A stretch of DNA of 64,000 nucleotides. Origin: Pseudomonas sp. PDM04 (GTDB taxonomy: Bacteria > Pseudomonadota > Gammaproteobacteria > Pseudomonadales > Pseudomonadaceae). The notes below the pieces were generated by a model. The model did no database searches and was not told the origin of the DNA. It worked only from the letters and a program-made list of their open reading frames with translations. The position numbers and the translations under genes were made by a program. Each line of letters starts with the position of its first letter. The stretch's first letter is position 1. Below are positions 26,567 through 35,870 of the stretch, in pieces. The DNA lies in assembly GCF_014851765.1 (NCBI RefSeq), contig NZ_JACVAI010000001.1, positions 1,116,001 to 1,180,000 on the forward strand, given 5' to 3'.

Positions 26567-27273
26567 TCGAACTCCTGCAGGAATACTGGAAGCCTTTCCT
26601 TTATAGCGACGGCAACAACATCACTGGCCTGGCCATGACCCTGTGGCTGCTCAGTGCGTCGATTTTCTTCGGTTTCCTCGTCTCGATCCCGCTGTCCATC
26701 GCCCGGGTGTCGAGCCATTTCTACGTTCGCTGGCCGGTGCAGTTCTACACCTACCTGTTCCGGGGCACACCGCTGTATATCCAGCTGCTGATCTGCTACA
26801 CCGGGATCTACAGCCTGGCCGCCGTGCGCGCGCAGCCGCTGCTCGACAGCTTCTTCCGCGATGCGATGAACTGCACCATCCTGGCCTTCGCGCTGAACAC
26901 CTGCGCCTACACCACGGAGATTTTCGCCGGGGCGATCCGCAGCATGAACCACGGCGAAGTCGAAGCCGCCAAGGCCTACGGGCTGACCGGCTGGAAGCTG
27001 TATGCCTACGTGATCATGCCATCGGCGTTGCGCCGTTCGCTGCCGTACTACAGCAACGAAGTGATCCTGATGCTGCACTCGACCACCGTGGCGTTCACCG
27101 CAACGATTCCGGACATCCTCAAGGTAGCGCGGGATGCCAACTCGGCGACCTTCCTGACGTTCCAGTCGTTCGGCATCGCCGCGCTGATCTACCTGGCTAT
27201 CACCTTCACGCTGGTCGGTCTGTTCCGTCTCGCCGAACGCCGATGGCTGGCCTTCCTCGGGCCAACCCACTAG
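26563..27273 (+). CDS. Amino acid ABC transporter permease (HisM/AotM type)
   Basis: A 236-residue inner-membrane subunit with five to six helices. LYQLLICYTG-like and NTCAYTTEIFAGAIRSM segments, then the EAA loop HGEVEAAKAYGLTGWKLYAYV near residue 128, identify the HisM partner. The ATG at 26563 is chosen because it overlaps the previous stop (ATGA) and has GGAGG about 7 bases upstream; the longer open frame runs into HisQ coding sequence. Confidence 0.93.
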   Translation: MIELLQEYWKPFLYSDGNNITGLAMTLWLLSASIFFGFLVSIPLSIARVSSHFYVRWPVQFYTYLFRGTPLYIQLLICYTGIYSLAAVRAQPLLDSFFRDAMNCTILAFALNTCAYTTEIFAGAIRSMNHGEVEAAKAYGLTGWKLYAYVIMPSALRRSLPYYSNEVILMLHSTTVAFTATIPDILKVARDANSATFLTFQSFGIAALIYLAITFTLVGLFRLAERRWLAFLGPTH

Positions 27274-27284
27274 GACACGCAAAA

Positions 27285-28403
27285 ATGCACCACCAGATCC
27301 ACGACCTGCTGGCCCCGCTGCCGGGGACCGCACGACAGATTCACAGCTTCCACTTCGGCCCGCAGTCGGCCAACGGCAAGATCTACATCCAGGCGTCCCT
27401 GCACGCCGATGAAATGCCCGGCATGCTGGTCGCCTGGCACCTCAAGCAGCGCCTGGCGGAACTGGAAGCCGCCGGCCGCCTGCGCAGCGAAATCGTGCTG
27501 GTGCCGGTGGCCAACCCGGTCGGCCTCGAACAGGTGCTGATGGACGTGCCGCTGGGCCGCTACGAGCTGGAAAGCGGGCAGAACTTCAACCGCTGGTTCG
27601 TCGATTTGAGCGAGGAAGTCGGCAATGCAATCGAAGGCCTGCTCGGCGACGACCCGCAACGCAACCTCGAACTCATCCGCCGCAGCCTGCGCGCAGCGCT
27701 GGCACGCCAGACCGCCAGCACCCAGTTGCAATCGCAACGCCTGACCTTGCAACGCCTGGCCTGTGATGCCGACATGGTGCTGGACCTGCATTGCGACTTC
27801 GAAGCCGTCGCGCACCTCTACACCACGCCCGAGGCCTGGCCGCAGGTCGAGCCGCTGGCGCGCTACATCGGTTCCGAAGCCAGCCTGCTGGCCACCGACT
27901 CCGGCGGCCAGTCGTTCGACGAGTGCTTCACCCTGCTGTGGTGGCAATTGAAGGAGCGCTTTGGCGAACACTTCGATATTCCACTGGGGAGTTTTTCCGT
28001 GACCGTCGAACTGCGCGGCCAGGGCGACGTCAACCACCCGCTGGCCAGCCTCGACTGCCAGGCCCTGCTCGATTACCTGATTCACTTCGGTGCGATTTCC
28101 GGCGACCCGCAGCCCCTGCCCGAGCTGCCGTATCCGGCCACGCCGCTGGCGGCCGTCGAGCCGGTGACAACCCCCGTGGGCGGTTTGCTGGTGTACACCG
28201 CGCTGCCGGGGGAATACCTGGAGGCTGGCCAGTTGATCGCCGAAATCATCGACCCGGTCAATGATCGCGTCACGCCCATTCACTGCACCGTCGCCGGGCT
28301 GATGTACGCCCGCTCATTGCGGCGCATGGCCACTGCCGGCATGGTGATCGCCCATGTCGCGGGCACCGAAGCCTATCGCAGCGGTTACCTACTTTCGCCT
28401 TGA
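27285..28403 (+). CDS. Succinylglutamate desuccinylase/aspartoacylase-family metallohydrolase (AotO type)
   Basis: A 372-residue zinc hydrolase encoded between the permease and ATPase genes, as aotO is in the P. aeruginosa aotJQMOP operon. The zinc-ligand motif is LHADEMPG near residue 37 (HxxE), with a third histidine in [10 protein letters not shown] near residue 167. The AotO role is not known to me; related enzymes cleave amide bonds of N-acyl amino acids. The start at 27285 is chosen because the longer frame runs back through the permease gene. Confidence 0.88.
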   Translation: MHHQIHDLLAPLPGTARQIHSFHFGPQSANGKIYIQASLHADEMPGMLVAWHLKQRLAELEAAGRLRSEIVLVPVANPVGLEQVLMDVPLGRYELESGQNFNRWFVDLSEEVGNAIEGLLGDDPQRNLELIRRSLRAALARQTASTQLQSQRLTLQRLACDADMVLDLHCDFEAVAHLYTTPEAWPQVEPLARYIGSEASLLATDSGGQSFDECFTLLWWQLKERFGEHFDIPLGSFSVTVELRGQGDVNHPLASLDCQALLDYLIHFGAISGDPQPLPELPYPATPLAAVEPVTTPVGGLLVYTALPGEYLEAGQLIAEIIDPVNDRVTPIHCTVAGLMYARSLRRMATAGMVIAHVAGTEAYRSGYLLSP

Positions 28404-28416
28404 GGATGCCTGCTCC

Positions 28417-29181
28417 ATGTACAAACTGACCATTGAAGGCCTGCATAAAAGCTATGGCGATCATGAAGTGCTCAAGGGTGTTTCGCTCAAGGCCAACACC
28501 GGCGATGTCATCAGTCTGATCGGCGCCAGCGGCTCGGGCAAAAGTACCTTCCTGCGCTGCATCAACTTTCTCGAACAGCCCAACGACGGCGCGATGACCC
28601 TGGACGGCCAGAACATCCGCATGATCAAGGATCGCCATGGCATGCATGTGGCCGATGCCGACGAGCTGCAGCGCATTCGCACGCGCCTGGCCATGGTGTT
28701 TCAGCACTTCAACCTGTGGAGCCACATGACCGTGCTGGAAAACATCACCATGGCACCGCGCCGGGTGCTGGGCTGCAGCAAGCAGGAGGCCGAAGACCGC
28801 GCCCGTCGCTACCTCGACAAAGTGGGCCTCGCCGCCCGCGTGGCAGACCAGTACCCGGCGTTTCTGTCCGGCGGCCAGCAGCAACGGGTCGCCATCGCCC
28901 GGGCCCTGGCCATGGAACCGGAAGTCATGCTGTTCGACGAACCCACCTCGGCACTCGACCCGGAACTGGTGGGCGAAGTGCTGAGGGTGATCCAGGGTCT
29001 GGCCGAAGAAGGCCGGACCATGATCATGGTCACCCACGAAATGAGCTTCGCCCGCAAAGTGTCGAACCAGGTGCTGTTCCTGCACCAGGGGCTGGTCGAG
29101 GAAGAAGGCGCGCCGGAAGACGTGCTGGGCAATCCGAAGAGCGAGCGGTTGAAGCAGTTTCTCAGCGGTAACCTGAAGTAG
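28417..29181 (+). CDS. Amino acid ABC transporter ATPase (HisP/AotP type)
   Basis: A 254-residue cytoplasmic ATPase. Walker A is GASGSGKST near residue 36, the signature is [15 protein letters not shown] near residue 152 and Walker B is [14 protein letters not shown] near residue 172. The HisP-type sequence [25 protein letters not shown] lies between them. I chose the ATG at 28417; the longer frame would overlap the AotO-type gene by 50 bases. It closes the operon; no argR gene follows, unlike the P. aeruginosa aot operon. Confidence 0.93.
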   Translation: MYKLTIEGLHKSYGDHEVLKGVSLKANTGDVISLIGASGSGKSTFLRCINFLEQPNDGAMTLDGQNIRMIKDRHGMHVADADELQRIRTRLAMVFQHFNLWSHMTVLENITMAPRRVLGCSKQEAEDRARRYLDKVGLAARVADQYPAFLSGGQQQRVAIARALAMEPEVMLFDEPTSALDPELVGEVLRVIQGLAEEGRTMIMVTHEMSFARKVSNQVLFLHQGLVEEEGAPEDVLGNPKSERLKQFLSGNLK

Positions 29182-29194
29182 ACATCAAACCTGC

Positions 29195-29293
29195 GTAGGA
29201 GCGAGGTTGCTCGCGATGGTCGTCAACGAAAAAAGCCTGTTCCAGGGATAAACGCGTCGACGCTCAGTTCATCGCAAGCAGGCTCGCTTCCAC
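29195..29293. repeat. Degenerate REPIN
   Basis: GTAGGAGCGAGGTTGCTCGCGATGG and the inverted CATCGCAAGCAGGCTCGCTTCCAC enclose about 52 bases between the ABC ATPase gene and the helicase gene. Confidence 0.75.
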
Positions 29294-29348
29294 AGGGGGG
29301 CACGCACTGCTCGCAAGCCCGATTAAACTCTTCGCCCCCCACCGTAGT

Positions 29349-29370
29349 CTCTGAAAGAACACGTTCAGAG
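29349..29370. promoter_or_regulatory. Perfect inverted repeat just before the Lhr-type helicase gene
   Basis: CTCTGAA and TTCAGAG are separated by 8 bases and end 14 bases before the ATG. It could be an operator or an mRNA hairpin over the ribosome-binding region. It contains CTG and CAG at a 12-base spacing, so it does not fit a LexA box. Confidence 0.4.
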
Positions 29371-29384
29371 CGCACACCGCCGGC

Positions 29385-31871
29385 ATGGGAAATTCCCCCG
29401 ACTACGCAAAGCACTGGTTCACCGCTCGCGGCTGGAAGCCGTTCGCCTTTCAGAAACAGGTGTGGGCTGCCGTCAAACAGGGGCAATCCGGCTTGCTGCA
29501 TGCGAGCACCGGCGGCGGCAAAACCTACGCGGTGTGGTTCGCCGCGCTCAATCGTTTCGCCGTCACCCTCCCGCCAGTTGAAAATCCACGCAAGCGAAAA
29601 CCCGCCGCCGAACCCCTGACCGTCCTGTGGATCACGCCCATGCGCGCCCTGGCCGCCGACACGGCGCGGGCACTGGAGGCACCGTTACAGGATCTGCAGA
29701 TCCCTTGGAGCGTCGGTTTGCGCACCGGCGACACCAGCAGCAGCGAACGCGCACGCCAGGGCCGGCGGCTGCCCACCACGCTGATTACCACGCCGGAAAG
29801 CCTCACCCTGATGCTCGCCCGCGCCGACGCACACACCGCGCTGTCGACCTTGCGCATGGTGGTGGTCGATGAATGGCACGAACTGCTCGGCAACAAGCGC
29901 GGCGTGCAACTGCAATTGGTGCTCGCCCGCCTCCGGCGGTGGAATCCTGACCTGATCGTGTGGGGCGTTTCGGCGACCCTGGGCAATCAGGCCCACGCCG
30001 GGCAGGTGTTGATCCCCCAGGGTGGCGGCATCAGTGTGCAGGGACAAAGCAGTAAAGCGTTGCAAGTCGACACCTTGCTGCCGCCGGCCATCGAACGCTT
30101 TCCCTGGGCCGGGCATATCGGCTTGAAGATGCTGCCGCAGGTGGCGGCCGAGATTGAATCCAGCCCCAGCAGCCTGGTGTTCACCAACACCCGCGCGCAA
30201 TCGGAGATCTGGTACCAGGCCTTGCTGGAAGCCCGCCCCGACTGGGCCGGATTGATTGCGCTGCATCACGGTTCGCTGTCCCGCGAAACCCGCGACTGGG
30301 TTGAGCGGGCGCTCAAAGACGGCCAGCTCAAAGCGGTGGTCTGCACCTCCAGCCTGGACCTGGGTGTGGATTTCCTGCCGGTGGAGCGGGTGCTGCAAAT
30401 CGGCTCGGCCAAGGGTGTGGCGCGGCTGATGCAACGGGCGGGCCGCTCCGGCCACGCACCGGGGCGTGTGTCGCGGGTGACCCTGGTGCCCACTCACAGC
30501 CTGGAGTTGATCGAAGCCGCCGCGGCACAGGACGCGGTGGCCCAGCGCCGCATCGAGCCCCGCGAGTCGCCGCACAAGCCGCTGGATGTGCTGGTCCAGC
30601 ATCTGGTCAGCATGGCGTTGGGTGGTGGCTTTCTTCCGGATGAGCTGTATGAAGAAGTCCGCACCGCCTGGGCCTATCGTGATCTCACAGAGGAAGACTG
30701 GCGCTGGGCGCTGGCATTCGTACGTCATGGCGGACTTTCCCTGACAGCCTATCCGGACTATCGCCGCGTCGAGCCCGATGAACAGGGTATCTGGCGCGTA
30801 CCGGATGCGCGGTTGGCCCGCCGACATCGCATGAGCATCGGCACGATTGTCAGCGACGCAAGCATCCACTTGAAGTTCTGGAGCAAAGGCGGTGGCGGCA
30901 AGCAGTTGGGCAGCGTCGAGGAAGGCTTTATCGCCCGCCTCAAACCCGGTGACGGGTTTCTCTTCGCCGGGCGCCTGCTGGAATTGGTGCGCGTGGAAAA
31001 CATGACCGCCTACGTCAAGCGCAGCACCGTGAAAAAAGCCGCCGTGCCCCGCTGGAATGGGGGGCGCATGCCGCTTTCCAATGAATTGGCGCAAGCAGTG
31101 GTTACCCGCTTCAGCGCAGCCGCACAGGGCGAATTCAGCGGCCCGGAAATGCAGGCGCTGCGTCCGCTGCTGGCGGTTCAACAACGCTGGTCCGGATTGC
31201 CGACCGAGCACAGCCTGCTGGCCGAAACCCTCAAATCCCGCGAAGGCTGGCACCTGTTCCTCTACCCCTTCGCCGGTCGCCAGGTGCACTTGGGGCTGGC
31301 GAGCCTGCTGGCATGGCGCGTCAGCCAGCAACAGGCGGTGACGTTTTCCATTGCTGTCAACGATTACGGGCTGGAGCTGCTCAGCGCCACCCCGGTGGAC
31401 TGGCCCGATGCCTTGAACCCTGGCCTGTTGAGCCCCGAACATCTATTGCGCGATGTGCTGGCCAGCCTGAATGCCGGTGAGCTGGCGCTGCGCCGCTTTC
31501 GCGAAATCGCGCGGATAGCCGGGCTGGTGTTCGCCGGTTATCCCGGCGCACCGAAAAGCACTCGCCAGGTTCAGGCCTCCAGCGGTTTGTTCTATGAAGT
31601 GTTCAAGCAGTACGACGCCGGGAACCTGCTGCTGGCCCAGGCCGGGGAGGAAGTCCTGCGCAACGAGCTGGATATTCATCGACTGCAGCAGACACTGACG
31701 CGCATCGGTCGGCTGCGGCTGGACGTGCATGTGCTCAAGCGGCCGACGCCGCTCAGTTTTCCCCTGCTGGTGGAGCGCATGCGCGAGAGCATGAGTTCGG
31801 AAAAACTCGCCGACCGCATCCGACGCATGGTCAGCGACCTGGAGAACACCGCCGAAACCGGAAAAGCCTGA
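29385..31871 (+). CDS. Lhr-type DEXH-box helicase of the ligase-associated cluster
   Basis: An 828-residue SF2 helicase of the Lhr-Core type, a 3'-5' ssDNA translocase in family members. Walker A is [12 protein letters not shown] near residue 40, the DEXH box is [11 protein letters not shown] near residue 160, SATL-like motif III is [10 protein letters not shown] near residue 192, and helicase C motifs include [12 protein letters not shown] and [12 protein letters not shown]. The C-terminal half carries the Lhr winged-helix/core domain (about 400-828). The stop overlaps the PdeM start by one base, so the two are translated together. Confidence 0.93.
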   Translation: MGNSPDYAKHWFTARGWKPFAFQKQVWAAVKQGQSGLLHASTGGGKTYAVWFAALNRFAVTLPPVENPRKRKPAAEPLTVLWITPMRALAADTARALEAPLQDLQIPWSVGLRTGDTSSSERARQGRRLPTTLITTPESLTLMLARADAHTALSTLRMVVVDEWHELLGNKRGVQLQLVLARLRRWNPDLIVWGVSATLGNQAHAGQVLIPQGGGISVQGQSSKALQVDTLLPPAIERFPWAGHIGLKMLPQVAAEIESSPSSLVFTNTRAQSEIWYQALLEARPDWAGLIALHHGSLSRETRDWVERALKDGQLKAVVCTSSLDLGVDFLPVERVLQIGSAKGVARLMQRAGRSGHAPGRVSRVTLVPTHSLELIEAAAAQDAVAQRRIEPRESPHKPLDVLVQHLVSMALGGGFLPDELYEEVRTAWAYRDLTEEDWRWALAFVRHGGLSLTAYPDYRRVEPDEQGIWRVPDARLARRHRMSIGTIVSDASIHLKFWSKGGGGKQLGSVEEGFIARLKPGDGFLFAGRLLELVRVENMTAYVKRSTVKKAAVPRWNGGRMPLSNELAQAVVTRFSAAAQGEFSGPEMQALRPLLAVQQRWSGLPTEHSLLAETLKSREGWHLFLYPFAGRQVHLGLASLLAWRVSQQQAVTFSIAVNDYGLELLSATPVDWPDALNPGLLSPEHLLRDVLASLNAGELALRRFREIARIAGLVFAGYPGAPKSTRQVQASSGLFYEVFKQYDAGNLLLAQAGEEVLRNELDIHRLQQTLTRIGRLRLDVHVLKRPTPLSFPLLVERMRESMSSEKLADRIRRMVSDLENTAETGKA

Positions 31872-32527
31872 TGAAGACGGCCTACCCCATACAACTGGCC
31901 GGCGAAGCGCTGTGGCTGCTGCCGGAAAAAGCCCTGTACTGGCCGGCGCAACAAGCCTTGCTGGTGGCCGACGTGCACTTCGGCAAAGCCGCCGCCTACC
32001 GCAGCCTTGGCCAGCCGGTGCCCCAGGGCACCACCGCGAGCAACATCGCGGTACTGGATGACCTGCTGGCCGCGCTGCCGTGCCGCCAGCTGATTTTCCT
32101 CGGGGACTTTCTCCACGGGCCCGGCTCCCACGCCAGCGCCACGCTGGACGCACTGACGGCGTGGCGAGCCCGACACCGCGACCTGCCGATGACCTTGATT
32201 CGCGGCAATCACGACAAGCGCGCGGGTGATCCGCCTGCATCACTGGCCATTCGGGTCGTGGCGGAACCGATGCTGTTGGGCCCGTTTGCGCTACAGCATG
32301 AACCCGCCCCTCATCCGCAGCGGCATGTGCTCGCGGGGCATGTGCATCCGGTTTACCGGCTCAGTGGCCGGGGTCGGCAGCGCCTGCGGCTGGCGTGTTT
32401 CAGGTTTGGCGAGCACGTCAGCCTGTTGCCGGCGTTCGGTGCGTTTACCGGGGGCTATCCGGTGGAGAGGGACGAGCGCAGTCGAGTCTTCGTGATTGGC
32501 GACAACGAAATATGGCCCGTCAGTTGA
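31871..32527 (+). CDS. pdeM: Ligase-associated endonuclease PdeM (metallophosphoesterase)
   Basis: A 218-residue binuclear metallophosphoesterase. Motifs in order: VADVHFGK (residue 34 onward), IFLGDFLHG near 76, RGNHDKRAGD near 114 and LAGHVHPVYRL near 154. Homologues from this cluster are manganese-dependent single-strand DNA endonucleases. It overlaps the helicase stop by one base (TGATG). A single REP follows. Confidence 0.93.
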   Translation: MKTAYPIQLAGEALWLLPEKALYWPAQQALLVADVHFGKAAAYRSLGQPVPQGTTASNIAVLDDLLAALPCRQLIFLGDFLHGPGSHASATLDALTAWRARHRDLPMTLIRGNHDKRAGDPPASLAIRVVAEPMLLGPFALQHEPAPHPQRHVLAGHVHPVYRLSGRGRQRLRLACFRFGEHVSLLPAFGAFTGGYPVERDERSRVFVIGDNEIWPVS

Positions 32528-32534
32528 TCAACCG

Positions 32535-32559
32535 CCAGGAGCGAGCTTGCTCGCGATGA
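32535..32559. repeat. Single REP element
   Basis: CCAGGAGCGAGCTTGCTCGCG is one REP core without an inverted partner nearby, just after the PdeM gene. Confidence 0.6.
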
Positions 32560-32642
32560 CATTCCAGGCAACAGCGCAACAGCGCGCGTCACCGTTGATG
32601 TCCATCGCGGGCAATCAAGCGTCGACAGGCAGCTCCCGCAGA

Positions 32643-32852
32643 TCAGGCGACAGGTGCTGGAGGCGGTTCGTCGGGCAGCGTCGGCTCACCGGGTTCGGTG
32701 GGCTGTTCGTTGGGGGTGTCAGGGTCGGGTTGGCCGGGGATGCCCCCTGCCATGGCGACAGGCGGGTGCGCCAACAAGGACCAGGCCAAAACGCCAACTT
32801 GATTGGGCTCAAGCCTTGCCAGTTCGGCACTTATTCGCGGATCGATCTTCAT
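32643..32852 (-). CDS. Small proline/glutamate-rich protein of unknown function
   Basis: A 69-residue protein. Residues 1-37 look like a helical domain (MKIDPRISAELARLEPNQ, then VGVLAWSLLAHPPVAMAG), and residues 38-69 are proline/aspartate/glutamate-rich (GQPDPDTPNEQPTEPGEPT). AGGAG lies 6 bases before the ATG at 32852, which supports a real gene. It sits just downstream of dcd on the same strand. I cannot name a function. Confidence 0.65.
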   Translation of the reverse strand: MKIDPRISAELARLEPNQVGVLAWSLLAHPPVAMAGGIPGQPDPDTPNEQPTEPGEPTLPDEPPPAPVA

Positions 32853-32955
32853 GGAGCACTCCTGAGCTAAGGCCCCGCCCGCTGTACGCGAACCGGGCAG
32901 TACACCCAATAGAGTGTCTACCCGCTCAGGAATTCCCGCGATCTGGATGAATGGA

Positions 32956-33522
32956 TCAGGTACGTGGCAGGGTCACGCCACGCTGGCCCTGGTACTTGCC
33001 GCCGCGGTCCTTATAGGACACTTCGCACTCTTCGTCGGATTCGAGGAACAACATCTGCGCCACACCTTCGTTGGCGTAGATTTTCGCCGGCAGGTTGGTG
33101 GTGTTGGAGAATTCCAGGGTCACGTGGCCTTCCCACTCCGGCTCCAGCGGGGTGACGTTGACGATGATGCCGCAACGGGCGTAGGTGCTCTTGCCCAGGC
33201 AGATGGTCAGCACATTGCGCGGAATGCGGAAGTACTCGACGGTGCTGGCCAGCGCGAAGGAGTTCGGCGGGATGATGCAGACATCGCTTTCGATGTCGAC
33301 GAAGCTGCCGGCGTCGAAGTTCTTCGGGTCGACGATGGCCGAGTTGATGTTGGTGAACACCTTGAATTTGTTGGTGCAACGCACATCGTAGCCATAGCTG
33401 GACACGCCGAAGGAGATCACCCGACTGTCGCTCTCGCCGCGCACCTGGCGCTCGACGAAAGGCTCGATCATGTTGTGTTCCTGCGCCATGCGGCGAATCC
33501 ACTTGTCCGATTTGATGCTCAT
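32956..33522 (-). CDS. dcd: dCTP deaminase
   Basis: A 188-residue enzyme that deaminates dCTP to dUTP, feeding dTMP synthesis. Length and sequence are standard: [15 protein letters not shown] near residue 36, [31 protein letters not shown] with the active-site arginine and serine near residues 100-115, and [18 protein letters not shown] with the catalytic glutamate near residue 138. It is cytoplasmic and trimeric in the family. Confidence 0.97.
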   Translation of the reverse strand: MSIKSDKWIRRMAQEHNMIEPFVERQVRGESDSRVISFGVSSYGYDVRCTNKFKVFTNINSAIVDPKNFDAGSFVDIESDVCIIPPNSFALASTVEYFRIPRNVLTICLGKSTYARCGIIVNVTPLEPEWEGHVTLEFSNTTNLPAKIYANEGVAQMLFLESDEECEVSYKDRGGKYQGQRGVTLPRT

Positions 33523-33874
33523 GGCGATGTCCTGAATAGCGAGGTGGAAAAAATCTGTCCGGCATCTTACCGGGGCCGCGCCCAGGGTTCAAAGACCGGG
33601 CGCAATTCTCGGCGATCCTGCGTAAAACATGGGGCTTTACGCCAGGGGGACGCACCGTCAGTCACGAAAACCGAGAAACCTTCGCAAGAAGCATTGGCAC
33701 GTTCCGGAAAAAGGGTTAAGGTGGCGCCACTGTGCTGCTTGTGTCACTGAGAATCTCTACACGATATGTTGAATTTCGATCCAACCATCTACAAGAATTT
33801 TTCCTGCTCTTTGCACTCAGTCTCGACCAGGGTTCTTCCTGAGTCGCAGTTATCTTTGTTCAAGGAGTTACACC
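33523..33874. promoter_or_regulatory. Intergenic region with dcd promoter side and long leader of the cold-shock gene
   Basis: No gene is seen in these 352 bases. The right part leads to the cold-shock gene with AAGGAG at 33862-33867. ACTCAG at 33815-33820 can pair with CTGAGT at 33839-33844, a possible leader hairpin. A long structured leader is usual for cold-shock genes, but the promoter was not located with certainty. Confidence 0.5.
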
Positions 33875-34084
33875 ATGTCTAATCGCCAAACCGGTACCGT
33901 TAAGTGGTTCAACGATGAAAAAGGCTTCGGCTTCATCACTCCACAATCCGGTGACGACCTGTTCGTTCACTTCAAAGCTATCCAATCCGACGGCTTCAAA
34001 AGCCTGAAAGAAGGCCAACAGGTTTCTTTCATCGCTACCCGCGGTCAGAAAGGCATGCAAGCTGAAGAAGTTCAAGTTATCTAA
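33875..34084 (+). CDS. capB: Cold-shock protein (CspA/CapB family)
   Basis: A 69-residue OB-fold nucleic-acid chaperone. The RNP1 motif is KGFGFI within [14 protein letters not shown], and RNP2 is DLFVHF. The sequence is nearly the typical Pseudomonas CapB/CspA protein. It prevents RNA secondary structure and can be cold-inducible or constitutive depending on the paralogue. A long leader precedes it and a strong terminator follows. Confidence 0.93.
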   Translation: MSNRQTGTVKWFNDEKGFGFITPQSGDDLFVHFKAIQSDGFKSLKEGQQVSFIATRGQKGMQAEEVQVI

Positions 34085-34101
34085 CTTGTCCTTGCTTTAG
34101 T

Positions 34102-34135
34102 AAAAAGCCCCGCCCTCAACAGCGGGGCTTTTTTG
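34102..34135 (+). terminator. Intrinsic terminator of the cold-shock gene
   Basis: AAAAAGCCCCGC and GCGGGGCTTTTTT form an 11-12 bp stem around CCTCAACA, with a following T-run. Confidence 0.93.
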
Positions 34136-34165
34136 TGCCTGGCGTTTTGTTCAGGACTGCAGGGC

Positions 34166-34198
34166 AAAAAAAAATCGCGACCCAAGGGCCGCGATTTT
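34166..34198 (-). terminator. Intrinsic terminator of the DUF481 gene
   Basis: AAAATCGCG and CGCGATTTT pair around ACCCAAGGGC. On the minus strand the hairpin is followed by a run of nine T (34166-34174), so it stops the DUF481 transcript. Confidence 0.9.
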
Positions 34199-34211
34199 TC
34201 TGCTCCACGTC

Positions 34212-35219
34212 TTACCAAGTCACGCCAAAACCTGCGGTGTAACGTGTCTTGTCCAGATCCGCATCATGGGTGCCACTGATGATGTCACGCTCGGCCTTGA
34301 GGTTGAGCGACGCCCACTCCGTCACCTTGTAGCGCAGGCCCATCTCGGCATCCAGCGCGTACTCGGCGACGCCGGACAGCGGCTTGCCGACTTCGCCGTT
34401 GGTGAAGAACTCGACTTTCTTGCCAATCAGGTAGCGGTTGTAATCCCACTTCATGGCCACGGAGTAGAAGTTCTCCTTGCTGCCGTCTTCAAACTCGTAG
34501 TCGGTGCGGTTGATCAGCGAACCGAGTGAGAACGCACCCAACTCGTCGTCCCAGAACTGGTAACCCGGACCGGTACCGACCGTGCGCTGGCGAGACAGCT
34601 CTTCGACCTTGTCGCGCTTGTACACCAGCCGGCCTTGCCAAAACCATTTATCGGTCAGGAAACGGTCGAGGGAATATTCGGCGCGCCAGTTGTCCGTGGT
34701 CACCTCGTCATCCTGGAACTCGCGGTTGTACTCGCCTTCGGCAATGTGCCGCCACCGGCCGTGGCGCGCGGTGGTCTTGAAATCGATGTCGTAGTCGTCG
34801 GTGTCTTTTTCCGCGCGCTGGTAATCCAGGGCCGCATCGATGTTGCCCTTCCACACCAGGTCTTCGACGACCGGCTTGGGCTTGAGGATCTGCTGAATAC
34901 TGGCCAGCTCCACGGTCTTGGGCGCCTCACCGTTGGCGAGGGTGACCTTGCCGTCCTCGGCCGAATGCAGCGACTTGGCTTTCTCGCCGGTGTAGGCGTC
35001 CTGCTTGACCAGCAACTCCTGATCGCTTTCCAGAGTTTTCACCTGTTTCCAATCGATCGGCACCGCCCCGGCGTATTCGGTCTGAATCAACAGTTTGCCG
35101 CCGTCGAACAAGGTGATCTTGCCGCTCACCTTGTCTCCGTTCTTCAACCAGACGGTATCGGCGAGCAAGGGGGTGGAAGCACCGAGGACAGCTAGGCACA
35201 GCAGAGTTCTGGAGACCAT
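34212..35219 (-). CDS. DUF481-family outer-membrane protein (YdiY-like)
   Basis: A 335-residue exported protein. The signal peptide MVSRTLLCLAVLGASTPLLA is followed by a small SH3-like region DTVWLKNGDKVSGKITLFDGGKLLIQTEYAGAVPIDW and then the DUF481 beta-barrel with alternating aromatic strands ending in the terminal TAGFGVTW, a typical barrel C-terminus. It resembles YdiY, the salt-induced outer-membrane protein. The start codon is uncertain; a TTG at 35225 is possible. Confidence 0.85.
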   Translation of the reverse strand: MVSRTLLCLAVLGASTPLLADTVWLKNGDKVSGKITLFDGGKLLIQTEYAGAVPIDWKQVKTLESDQELLVKQDAYTGEKAKSLHSAEDGKVTLANGEAPKTVELASIQQILKPKPVVEDLVWKGNIDAALDYQRAEKDTDDYDIDFKTTARHGRWRHIAEGEYNREFQDDEVTTDNWRAEYSLDRFLTDKWFWQGRLVYKRDKVEELSRQRTVGTGPGYQFWDDELGAFSLGSLINRTDYEFEDGSKENFYSVAMKWDYNRYLIGKKVEFFTNGEVGKPLSGVAEYALDAEMGLRYKVTEWASLNLKAERDIISGTHDADLDKTRYTAGFGVTW

Positions 35220-35364
35220 AAGCAAAACAATCGCTCAAAGTTGCGGAAAAATCGGCATTATCCGTAGGAATAAGACCCTAGCAACGACTGACCCGACGAT
35301 TTCTATTGAGTTCATTTCTCAGTTGCCAATCGACGATTTACTCTACGGACGGTATTGCCCGGAT

Positions 35365-35464
35365 GCGGGAGCGAGCCTGCCCGCGATAAACCGAATGAGG
35401 CACCTTGCTCCAGGCAGTTCCCGTTATCGTCAATTGATCATCGCGAGCACCTACGCTCCTGCAG
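35365..35464. repeat. Two REP-like elements in opposite orientation
   Basis: GCGGGAGCGAGCCTGCCCGCGAT and TCATCGCGAGCACCTACGCTCC lie about 55 bases apart. Both are degenerate, before the ATL gene. Confidence 0.65.
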
Positions 35465-35473
35465 GAACCCAAC

Positions 35474-35827
35474 GTGAGCGATCCCACCGTCGAAACCGAA
35501 AGTGCCGCGCAAATCCGACGCACGGCGCTCTACCTGACCCTGGCGCAAGTGCCCGAGGGCAAAGTCGTGAGTTATGGTCAGCTTGCCGAACTGGCGGGCC
35601 TGGGTCGCGCGGCGCGATGGGTCGGCCGGACCCTGAGCCAACTGCCCGGCGACACCAAACTGCCCTGGCATCGGGTACTCGGTGCGGGCGGCAGAATCAG
35701 CCTGCCGGCCGGCAGCCCTTCAGGCGACGAACAGCGCGCACGATTACGCGACGAAGGCATCAGCATCCTGAATAATCGTGTTGATATTCGGTGCCATGGC
35801 TGGCGCCCGGTAGAGCACAGCGGTTAG
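35474..35827 (+). CDS. Alkyltransferase-like protein (ATL; MGMT family without the active cysteine)
   Basis: A 117-residue relative of O6-methylguanine-DNA methyltransferase. The conserved site reads LPWHRVLGAGGRISLP near residue 56: PWHR replaces PCHR, so the acceptor cysteine is tryptophan. Such ATL proteins flip and mark alkylguanine bases for nucleotide-excision repair but do not repair them. The start is a GTG at 35474. It lies 43 bases before ampG. Confidence 0.9.
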   Translation: MSDPTVETESAAQIRRTALYLTLAQVPEGKVVSYGQLAELAGLGRAARWVGRTLSQLPGDTKLPWHRVLGAGGRISLPAGSPSGDEQRARLRDEGISILNNRVDIRCHGWRPVEHSG

Positions 35828-35870
35828 AGTGCGCGCTTTGTTTCTGAAATTTTGAGGCAGACTTCAGCCC

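Noticed and set aside
26643..27284. N-terminal extension of the AotO-type frame into the permease gene
   Set aside because: The frame stays open by chance in GC-rich DNA; coding starts at 27285, and the permease is intact in its own frame. No fusion or frameshift is implied.
29349..29370. LexA box before the helicase gene
   Set aside because: CTG and CAG are 12 bases apart instead of 10, so the site does not fit LexA.
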